The notes under the pieces: model-generated
What the model was told of the DNA's origin: nothing
The model's database searches: none
The model's input: only the letters and a program-made list of their open reading frames with translations
Position numbers and translations under genes: made by a program
In this document: positions 25,665-37,600 of the stretch, one piece after another
How positions within the stretch are numbered: position 1 is the stretch's first letter
Layout of the letters: the number at the start of each line of letters is the position of its first letter
Assembly: GCF_037038585.1 (NCBI RefSeq)
Contig: NC_092560.1
Span: 61,632,049 to 61,696,048, forward strand
DNA from: Patagioenas fasciata
Lineage: Eukaryota; Chordata; Aves; Columbiformes; Columbidae
Direction of reading: 5' to 3'
DNA: 64,000 nucleotides

Positions 25665-28600
25665 CTGAAACAGAAGATACTGTATGTTAAACAGTGCCAA
25701 CAGAAATATGACAAAGTATAGTGCCTATTTCAGATCATGGCTTCACATACTGTAGTTTCTTGCTACTTGGATTAAAAAATATATATATACATTAGGGGGT
25801 GAAAGCTGAGAAGTCAGCTTCAGATGAACAGAAGACCTGGCATTTATTTATTTTTGAGAAACAATGTGCTACTTTTGAGTTGTGTACACACAGAATACAT
25901 ACAAAATTAATGTAAAGTTAAAATAAGAAAACTTTGAAATGCTTTACTGATTCATGAAATTCACATACAGTATCATGCCCCAATAAATGTCTGGTGCTAG
26001 AGTTTTGAGTGGAAAGCCATTTATGTAATAATACTGTATAATGGAAGTGTAATACAATCTGTCCTGTTACTGATGTTCTAGATGCAGTACTACTAGCCAA
26101 CTTTTCCCTGTCAGCTTTCATTTGCTTATGGCATCAAGAGGTTTACCTCAGCAGACTTCTTAAAATACTAACCTTACAGATAAACACTCAGAATTACTTA
26201 GTCGTACCTAAAAGTAATGACTGTTGGTAATGACCAAGCACATAATTATTGCTCTTGCCACATGGAGCCTAATTCAGTACTCCAGACATACACTGAAGAG
26301 CACCAAAAGTCCTCAACAAGGAGGCACCACTTTGCTTTTGCCTCTTTGTTCAGTGAGCCAAGATTTATTTACTGAACACTATTCAATCTTAGTTCTAAGG
26401 AGAGAAAAATTCAAGAAAAATTTATCCAAGAACTGCTGTAGTTACTGCAAGTTGAAGAAACACTAATCCACAATCACAACATCTGTTAGAGGGGGTGGTA
26501 TCAATATAGAAAGTGAAAGCTATGATACAAAGTTATTAGATCAAAGGATCACAAAGACAAAACAGTATGTTCCATGAAGCTATCTGGTACAACTTTGTGT
26601 TATACAATAATTCTCACATTCAGAACAAAGTAATCTTTAAGACAAAGGTATGCTCCGAAGAATCAGCTTCAGACTAGCATTACAACCAAATGATGCAACA
26701 GCATCAGTGAAACTTCTGGTTAAATTATTTGATTAGCAATGCAAAATTAATTAATCTCTTGCAGTATTCAATGCTTTCTTGAGAATAAGATCACTCACTC
26801 TTTTGGAACAAATAAAGCCGATATCCAGTAGATTTCTTCACTACACAACCCAACTTAACCTCAAACCACAGCCATTCTGTGAACTGAATAAGGTGAGAGC
26901 CTTAAAGGACTAGAAAGGAAGAGGAAGCGGGGGAGAGGAAGATGGAAGAAAAGAAGTGTGTTTATATTTGAGACTGTTACAGCAGTGAGGCAGCAACTGG
27001 CATATAAAAATGCTACAACCAGCCTCAGCTCTTGTATTTTCTAGCTTCCCAGAGTCAGCTTTTAAATGCTAAGTAAGATTTAGATAAACAGCTTTTCAAA
27101 TGTCAGTTACATACAGTTACTGACCAAGTACCCCAGCTGACCATCTACTGTATTTGTACTTGCTTAAAAGACATTACAGATTGCCATTTTAAATTGGAAT
27201 GACTTTCCAGGCAAAGTCAAGGTATTTGGTATCAAACAGAAGAATAATAAAATAATAAATAAAATAGTACTTTGTATTTTGGACTTTAGGGAAGCATGCT
27301 CACAAGCTGTAAACGCCTAGGTCAGTGCATCAATAACCTTGAAAGGGAAGTAGAAAGATCAGTAAAATGCAGATGAACAATTACACACCTGTAAGAATCT
27401 CTCTGATTGTAAGAATTATGAGGCTCCATATTAATAATTCCATATTTTCAATGGAACTACTTAGACATAAGAATTTATGTGCATGTTTTAGTTTACGGCA
27501 ATCCTCATATATAATTTAGTAAAAGTAGTTCTTGGTGATCTAAGCCCCCTCTCATTGCCTTTCCTGCTTAGTACAGGAAAGAGGTATTTAACCTCAGGCT
27601 CTGCTACTTCCACTACCCACCTGACATTCATACAGCTTTTTTCTTCCCTTTTTAGCTCCAGCTCCAGATTGACAGGCCGTCAGGTGACATTTGAGAGTGC
27701 TATTCCTAGCAAAACGTTCATGGCAGTTTGGACATTCAAATGGTTTTTCACCTGTTAAGACAGATACAGGAATTTGTAAGTGTATAAAACCAGGCAGTTC
27801 TCTGTCAGCTCTCTCTTCCTCCTCTCTCTTGTGTAGGTTGATATATACACTGTAAAGACATCGCCAACTGAGTTATTCTAAAGAAGATAAAGACATTATA
27901 TGTAAACTCAATTTATGTAAATCAAAGGAAAAAACCTCACGTGGAGTCATAACTCTCATTTAGAAATAAGACAATGTAACAATTAGCAGTGCCATTTAAG
28001 ATACATTTAGGTTTTTATGGAAGTGACTTCACTATTCTGATGAAATATCTTAAGAAAAAATAGCACTAATTTCTCTCTTTTCATATTTACAATTAAAGAC
28101 CCAACATTAGTAAATATATCAAGTGACATATTAAAGAAGGAAATATTTAAATAACAGAGTTTTGTTTCCAAGAACAATAACTGCTCCAGAAGAAAAGCTG
28201 GCAAGGAGTGACCATACAATAACAATGTATCGGTATTAAAAGAAACGAACAACACTCCTTCCCCCCAAAATACAGTGAAGAGAAATCACAGAAGAGCATA
28301 AATGGGCACAAGTAAGATAAGTGACCAAACTGAAAGGAATTTTTAACTTCCAACCTGATACCAAACACAGAAGCAAGCTAGGGACAACAGCAGGAGAGGC
28401 TGAAAGCAGGTCCGTTTTTCTTTTTAATCCAAAATAGTATATTGTTGGTACTGTCATCAAGTAGTAACAAAGAACAACTGGTGTCTCGTTTACTAATTTA
28501 ATCACGCACATACTCAATGAAATTCAAGGAAATGAAAGTATAAAAAAATTAGGAACAGGGTGCTTATTCTGAAAGTCTGATATTGATAGTTAATTTGTGG

Positions 28601-31600
28601 AGGTGGTGACACCAACATCACTACTGAAACAGTTTAATGAACTCCAAAAGAGGCTGAGACATTTCAGTGAATAACAAAAAAATCTGTACTAGCTAGTAAA
28701 AATGCCTGCATTTTCAGGAATGCAATTATTAGTGACTACTGAGATAGAAGCCAACAAACCCGTACTTTCAGAAATAAAGATACTCCAAAGTTTCTAATCA
28801 GTTTTTCAAAAGAAATGCACAAGTAGCCTATAATTTTCACTTACAAACCGAAAAAATGTTAAATGGTGTGAACATTCCCCTTCATGGTTACAAAATGTTA
28901 CGTTTTTGGAGACTGTACAGGTAACGCAGAGGATGCTGAACTGCCATCAGTCTTGCAGGTCAAAAATCAAGGACTTAGCACATCCTGGCACAGTGCAAAT
29001 CAACACTGTGATGTGGGCTGCACCAGTCACAGCATGGGTTGAAAACACAAAGAGCATGCCCGCTGCCTTTTTCTCTGAGAAACACACTGGTGAGCTGGGG
29101 GCTGAACTCCCCTGCTAAAGGTGACAGCTTGCTTCTCCTACCCCACTACGAGCTGAGTTGCATCTGAGTGAGATTTTATGATGACACAGGCTTTGGGCCT
29201 GATCAAATGATCATCTGTTTTCCCTTTATGAGAACGGATGAGATTTCATTTGCCAACCATAAGGAAATTCTGACCAGAGATAGTTGAATATTGTGCTGGT
29301 CCTTTATAATCCTACAGTCACAGGAAGGAGACTTCCACAAATAAATATTTTTTAACCCCCCAAAATTTGTAACAACTACCACAGTGACTTTTATTTGCTT
29401 AATATGTAAGGAATACCAGGTAATTCAGCCATAACCATAAAGCTACCATATCATAATTTAGGTCGGGTTTGGAAAGAAATAGTAAACCTAGTTATTTTTT
29501 TTTCCACTAAAAGCAAGCATTCGTCAAATTAACTAATTGGGATCATTTATTCAAGGTATGTAAACAGAGTCCATTTATTCACTCCTATGGAGGATGCTAT
29601 TTGCAGTTCAAAGTACTCTTCCTATAAAACATGTATTAGGTTTACCAAGAATGGCAAAGACTATGATTAACTTCTTATTAGAAGTTTGTATACAAATTAC
29701 TTCAGTTACAGAGTTTTCAGGCAAGGGGATAGACAAGTTTAATTCAGCTGCTTGGAGCACATCACAACTCCTTTACCTGCACCTTCACTCACGTGAGCAC
29801 ACACATGTGCTGTCCATAAAAGGGAAAAAAAAAAAAAAAAATCAAGAAGGCCTAACTTTCAGAAATATTCAGCAGTCAAAATTGCCAGTAAAATCAGAGC
29901 GAATCAAAGCTGTTCAGTGTCTCTTTCCGCTACGGAATATAAGCTTTGCAAAATATCAGGATTAGACCAGCATACTAGGAACAGTAGCTTCATTTTAAGA
30001 CTGATTTCTGTATGAGGAAATTGCTCTTCTTGTGCAAGACAAATTAGAGGTATTTAACTTGATGGATATACATTATTTAAGTGCAGCCTTGTGGAATTTC
30101 TGTCCTGTGTGTTACTTACAATTGGCAAGTGAAATATCATCCATCCTCATAGAGGGGAAAAACATACTAATTACATGAGCCCAAAACTCCTCCCTCTTTA
30201 TAAATTCTGGAGACTTTGTTAATACTTTCAGAGTTAAATGATATGCAAGACGTTTTTGAGGTATTTTTTGAGAGACTTGGAAGCTGCTTAGGGCACTGTA
30301 CGCATGAGTGAGAAACTCCATATATCTCTTTCCTGTATTTTATTGAGACAAAGATAATATCCATTGGTAATGTCAAATTCCTACATCAAAAAGAACTACA
30401 AGCATAGATAAAGCGCCTGTTTCTGCTCCAATTGCTATTTTCATGTTATTGCTGGTGTTGTGAAGAACCAGTAACAAGATCAAATACTTTGTAGGACACT
30501 TTCCCCCAGGCCTTTTAATTTCATTTTAGAATTCAACCAGCGCTATACAGAATTCAGACCTTACAATCTTTTGGCTGAATGGGAGTTTTTCCACTGATCT
30601 TAGGAGACCACAGTTAAATGCTAGTATGTTTTTATTTTAATCTTATGGCTTTTGAAAATGCTAATCCCAAAGTAATTAAGTTCCATGCCTTACACTTGTT
30701 GTATCAATATATCTAGAAAGCATTCTGTACCTCCTGTGACATGCTAAGTCGCTTTGTCCCCAAAATCCTTTGTTGCAACAGCAATCAACATATTGTGATA
30801 TTTGGGTTACTCTCTTAATCTGCCATAAACTTCTACCTGAAAAGTCTTTTGTTAAGTAGCTTGTTTTTGGATGGCTCATAATGGAGAAACACGCGCTGTT
30901 TCATAGGTAACAAGGATTTGCCAAAGACTGTTTATAAATAGAACTTTTGAGGTGCTATTTGGAGTAGACTGGACACTGCCATATATACTCAGCAGTCTCA
31001 TACATAGATACCAAGAAATTAAAATCAGAAGGCTTTAACAATGACAAGAGGTTGTGAAAGAACTAGGGCTGCTACCCTCCATTAAATTCTTACAGATGAC
31101 TCATGACTGACATATTAACCAAAACCATCTGAAAGATCAGGACCACATTATTTTACATTCATCTGTATAATGATCAGTACCTGTTCAGATAGTATACTTT
31201 TCAGTGAGATGACGAAGTAGCATCTTAACCTCCCATAATATAAAGAACAAAGCAGCAGCACAAACCACTTTGTACTCAAAAGATGCTATCCAGATTTCAG
31301 AGAGGCAGATTTCACAGTAAAAAAAAAGCATACTATAGTCACTAGAAACATTTTGCTGTTTTAATTAACAAAGAAAATAAAGTCATAGATGAGATGTCAA
31401 GAGTAAGAGAGAATCTTTCAAAACAAGATGATACAAGAGAACTTTTAGGGAGTATTTTATGCCTAATGCATTAAAAGGCATTTGCTCGGAAGTTTTGTTA
31501 GACAAAGCCCTCTAAACTGTATTCCATTGAGAAGCTCACAGTTGAGGTCGTATTTCAACAGAAACATCTGCTAGCGGAACTGTGAAAATAAAAGCAGCTC

Positions 31601-34600
31601 CTCAGTTCAGTACTTTTGAGGAAGGAAACATGCCTTAAGATTTTGAAAAAAATCTTTAAGATTTAAGACACTTCGGAGAGAAGCTTCATTCATGCTTTCT
31701 AGTTTTAGGTGCCTATTTGTAACCCTGTCAATCCCTGAAAAGTTTACATCAATGGAAAGCAAAACAAACGAACAAACAAAAACACAAACCAGCACTTCAG
31801 TTGTAAGTAGAAGCCAAGTATTTCTAGCACTGAGGAATCATGCGTTCTCTTCAGCATATTCTCTTTTTCCCCAAAACATGCAAAAACCCAAAATGCTAGA
31901 GCCAAGCCACAAGGACAGGACTACCTCAGTGCTCTTACCTGTGTGCTTCCGGAGGTGCTCTTTAAAATGTCCAAAGTGATCAAACTGCTTTTCACAGTAC
32001 TGGCATATATGTATTTTTTTACCAGGTCTTTGCTTCTTGCTGGCACCACCTTCATCAAGGTGGTAACAGGTGAGGTGCTGTTTCAAAGCACTTTCTCGTA
32101 GGTACCTTTTATTGCATATGTCACACTTGTAACTCTCAGTAGAATGTGTTTTCATGTGTTCCTTAAAATGGTAAAACAATTTAAACGAACGGTTACATAT
32201 CTCACAGTGGAATAAATTGTTCATGTGTGAGAGCTGAAGTTCCACAATTTCAATACCTTCTACCTGTTTGCACGAGGGATCAGTTGCACTATCACCTTCT
32301 TGGATCTGGCATTTTCTCTCTCCCTGACGATACTTGCTGGTGATGTCTGCCAGAAGAGCCAGAGCAGATTCATCTGATGTACCTGTTGTCTGGATGTACT
32401 TTATGGATTGCTCTGCAGAAGCTACTTCTTCAAGTATTTCAATGCTGTCATCTTCCACTTCAATTGTCCCTTCAGCAATCTCAACCTCAATTTCAACAGG
32501 CTCTGATTCTGCAGATGGCAGTGTTTCTGTGATAACATTAGAGGTTTCAGCTATCTTCCTCTTTTTTGGTTTATTTTTACCTTGTGCTTGATTTGATTCT
32601 AAAGTTGATGAATTTTCTTTGTTCCTATAAAAACATTTGCATAAGCATGGTTAAGATCCATAAGCACTGACATAACAATTCCTGTCCAATACTGAGCTTC
32701 TGCATCCAACACTCTCTAGCTGTTTCTCAAAGAAGCTGAGCAATGAATAACCACATAATCTGTGTGCCTCTCAGAAGCTAATTTGTCCTTAATCTATACT
32801 CCTTAGATCTGTAAAACAGCATGGTTAAACCTGCAGAGCCTTAGACATAAGGCTACTAAAGTGTTTTAAATAGCTCTGCTTGAATGATAAAAAGCACCTG
32901 TCAGGAAGAAAGGCCACTTAACCTGATGACATAGTTTTATCTAAGAAACTTGTGAAATTCTGTACTTGGAAATAAAATTTCCCCATAGGAAGGAGTTCTT
33001 TGGCCTGCATATTCAGAAATAAGGTTCAAGTCCTTCCTACACTAGTGTCTTGGTTTTGTTAAAAAACAAGTTTCTCTTTTAGTGAATTTTTGCCTGTCAG
33101 CTAAAGCCTTCATATTAGCTGCATTTTCCTGGAGAACCCAACACATGTTTTGGTTAAACCTAGCAATGGAATGCAAACTTATTGATAAGCACGGATGGAC
33201 ATCTCGCGAGAGGGGCAACGAGAAACTGGTGATCGAGAGACTGACCAATGGTGTATAACATTCCATTCACGTGAATACTTCATATAAAAGTGGGAGATCA
33301 CGAGGATCTCGTCCCTTGGCCCTTTTCCTTCTTTTCCTCATGGCTGACATTAGGAGAGGACCTTGCTGGTCGTCCCTGTGAACAGAGGCCTAGTGAGAGA
33401 CTGAATCCAGCTCCGGTTGGCTACAGAGTCTAATCCAGGACTTTGGGTGCTGGCTCTGCAGTTGCTGAGACTTACAAGATTGGTTTTGTATATTTTGTAT
33501 TATTTTCTCTATTCTTATTAGTAGCATTAGTAAAACATCTTTAACTTTTCCAACTCTCTTCTCCCTGTCCTTCTTTCCCTCCCGATCGCCTGCCTGAGTG
33601 GGAAGGGGGGAGAGGGAGGGGCAAAAGGGGGAAGTGGGGGGGAGAGGAGGTTAACAATACATCTGCCAGGGCTTGTCACCCCGCAATCCTAACCCGTGAC
33701 AGATAATTGGCGCCCAACGTGGGGCAAGAGAAAGGGGTAAATTTGGAGATTTTTGGCTTTTCTACTGCTCTGACGTACCTTTCAATTTTCTTGGCACGGT
33801 GCCAACTCATAGAGTTGTGATACTCGCGCGTCTGTTTGCTTCAGATATTATTTAGTGGTATTAAGGCAAAGTGAATTACATTGATTTAAAGATGTTATGG
33901 CAAAAGTTGTATCAGTTATTTTCTACATTGTGCTCGCTGATCCCATATCTGTGTTGGTGTTTCTTTCTGAATCGAAGTATTCACTATATAACAACAAGAA
34001 ACTGGACAGCGGTCATGATGATACTGTGTGGTATGGCACTGGTTTATTTCATTATACTGCAGCCGTTAATGAATTTCTACTCGATTCTGCTTTACCTTAA
34101 AAAACCTCTGGGAGAGATGAAAGAGCAGAATGGCTCTATATTTGCTAATTGGTCAAGCGAATCTTTAGAAAGGCTGACTAACAATACTTTTGTGTTTTCG
34201 CTAGGACAGTTTGCAAATGTTTTAGAGAACTTTGAATATCCTTGGAGCTTTGATAGAACTGTGATGGTGTTATCTGGTTTGCTGAATGTGTGTCAGTTTG
34301 TGTTACTGTTAAGAGAAATGAGGTTCAATAGGAGGTTTGCGTCTCTTTTTAGTCCTGAGATTTGCGGTGCGTCTTCGGAAGCTTTAGCAAAAAGCACTCC
34401 TAGCCGCTCGAGAAAAGGCAAAACAGCCAAAGCTGCTGCTGCAGCCACTGCCCCCCCAGCCGCGGCTTCACAGGCTGAAGCTACAGCTCCTCCGCAGAGC
34501 TCCTCTGCCAAGGTCGCTGCAGATAACGTTACTTCTCCAGCCTCAAAGGCTAACAAGGTAGCCCCCCCGTCTTCACACACTGGGCACTGTTGCTGCTGTA

Positions 34601-37600
34601 ACCACAGCAATCACTGTGACAGTCATTCAGACTCTGGAAACAAATCAGATGATGGTGAACCCATATCAGCATCAGTTGCTGGTTGTAAGAAAGTCACTAG
34701 AAAGACTATCCGTGCAGCAGGTGATGGCACAGGGCCAACATCAACCCAAGAGGCATCATCAGGACAGGGTGGAGATGAAGTGACCACCACTTGGTCCTTT
34801 TCTCCAGGTGAGCTGAGAGATCTGCGAAAAGACTTTAGTCGTCGTGAAGGCGAGAATATTTTAACCTGGCTGCTGCGATGCTGGGACAATGGGGCAGAAA
34901 CAATTGAATTAGAAGGTGGTGAAGCCAGGCAGCTGTGATCTCTGTCAAAAGATTCCACCATTGATAGGGCAATTTCAAGAGAGTCTAATGCCGCTACTCT
35001 CTGGACCCAACTCCTGGCAGCTATGAAAGTCAGATTTCCCTACAAGGAAGATTGTATATCCAAGTTAGGGAAATGGAATACTATGGAGAGAGGTATCCAG
35101 TTCCTGAGAGAATTAGCTGTGCGAGAGACCATCTATCTAGGACCAAACAGCCAAGAGGGGACAGACCCAGATAGAATCAATTGTACAAAATCTATGTGGC
35201 GCAGATTTGTACAAAGTGCACCACCTGCATATGCTAAGTCATTGGCAGGAATGGTCTGGTCGGCTAGAGGTGTACAAGAAATTAATGAAGTGATTGAGCA
35301 GCTCCGGTACTTTGAGGACAGCCTTGCTGGTTCTCTACGGGCTTGTGCCTCCGCTGTGGAGAAACTGTGTGAAAAATCTGATGACCGGTTTGAAAAGCTG
35401 TTGCAAGAAATCAAAGAGCTCAGAGAAGACTCGTACCGTTCACGACCTGCACAAACCTATGTTTCAGCTGTTAGGAGAAGGCGTTTCCAATCTCGAGAGA
35501 GAGGGCAGAGACAGCCCACAAAAAGAGGTTCACTGTGGTTCTTCCTACGTGAGCAGGGAGAAAACATGAATAAGTGGCATGGAAGGCCTACCTCAGAACT
35601 TCAAGAACGAGTACGTGAGATAAAAGGAAAAACTCCTAGGAAGGTGGCTGCTCCAGTTTACAAAAGGAGCAGAAGAGATTCTGATGCTCTTGAAGGAACC
35701 TCTAATTCACACCCAGAGACTGTGCAAAACAGGAATTAGAGGTGCCCTGCCTCCAACCAGGTGGAGGAAAGGGATAACAGAGTTTATTGGACTGTACAAA
35801 TACTATGGCCTGGTACAACACAACCCCAGGAGTACAAAGCTTTAGTGGACACTGGTGCTCAGTGCACAATAATTCCTTCTAATTATAAAGGAACGCAATC
35901 CATCAATATTGTTGGAGTGACTGGGGGATCCCAGGAGCTGACTGTTGTAGAGGCTGAAATGAGCCTAACTGCAAAAAACTGGCAAAAGCATCCCATTGTG
36001 ACTGGTCCAGATGCTCCGTGCATCCTTGGCATAGACTACCTCAGGAGAGGGTATTTTAAGGACCCAAAAGGGTATAGGTGGGCATTTGGTATAGCAGCTG
36101 TGGACACTGAGAAAATTGAACAGCTGTCTGATTTGCCTGGTCTTTCAGATGATCCTTCTGTTGTAGGACTGCTGAGGGTTGACGATCAGCAGGTGCCAAT
36201 TGCTACCACGACGGTGCATCGCCGGCAATATCGCACCAATCGAGACTCTTTGATTCCTATCCAGAAGCTGATCCGTCAATTGGAAAGCCAGGGTGTGATC
36301 AGTAAGACTCGCTCACCTTTTAACAGCCCAATCTGGCCAGTGCGTAAGTCTAGTGACGAGTGGAAACTAACTGTAGACTATCGTGGCCTGAATGAAGTTA
36401 CACCACCACTGAGTGCTGCTGTGCCTGACATGCTAGACCTGCAATTTGAACTGGAGTCAAAGGCAGCCAAGTGGTATGCTACAATTGACATTGCTAATGC
36501 ATTTTTCTCTATTCCTGTAGCAGCAGAGTGCAGGCCGCAGTTTGCTTTCACCTGGAGGGGCATCCAGTATACATGGAACCGCTTGCCCCAGGGGTGGAAA
36601 CACAGTCCTACCATCTGCCATGGACTGATCCAGACCACGCTGGAGCAAGGTGAAGCTCCAGAACGCTTGCAATATATTGATGACATCATCGTATGGGGCG
36701 ACACAGCGAAAGAAGTCTTTGAGAAGGGTGAGAGAATAATTCATATTCTTTTGGATGCTGGATTTGCCATAAAACGAAGCAAGGTCAAGGGACCTGCACG
36801 AGAGATCCAGTTTTTAGGAATAAAATGGCAAGATGGCTGTCGTCAGATCCCAATGGATGTGATCAACAAAATTGCAGCAATGTCTCCACCTACTAATAAA
36901 AAGGAGACACAGACTTTCTTGGGCGTTGTAGGTTTTTGGAGAATGCATATTCCTGACTACAGCCACATTGTGAGCCCTCTCTATCGAGTGACTCGTAAAA
37001 AGAACCAATTTGAGTGGGGCCCTGAACAACGACAAGCCTTTGAACAAATTAAGCGTGAGATAACTCATGCGGTGGCCCTTGGACCAGTCCGAACTGGACT
37101 AGATGTTAAAAATGTGCTCTACACTGCAGCCGGAGATAATGGACTTACCTGGAGCCTCTGGCAGAAAGCACCAGGAGAAACCCAAGGTCGACCCTTAGGT
37201 TTTTGGAGCCGAGGATACAAAGGATCTGAGGCCAACTATATTCCAGCTGAAAAGGAGATACTAGCAGCATATGAAGGAGTTCGAGCTGCTTCAGAAGTGA
37301 TTGGCACTGAAGCACAGCTCCTCCTGGCACCTCGACTGCCGGTGCTGAGCTGGATGTTCAAAGGGACGGTTCCCTCTCCACATCATGCAACCGAAGTTAC
37401 ATGGAGTAAATGGATTGCACTGATCACGCAACGAGCTCGAATTAGAAGTCCCAACCGTCCAGGGATATTAGAAGTGATTACAGACTGGCCAGAAAGCAAA
37501 GACTTTGGGATGTCTCCAGATGAGGAGGAAGTAAAACGTGCTGAAGAAGCACCACCATATAATACGCTTTCAGAGACTGATAAGCAGTATGCACTGTTCA

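Noticed and set aside
33871-33891. GTG start for the first proviral frame
   Set aside because: A GTG is not a likely initiator here; the ATG at 33892 in the same frame is the better start.
35761-35763. GTG as an independent start of pol
   Set aside because: Pol is in frame with gag behind a single TAG; the GTG lies inside the hairpin and has no role of its own.
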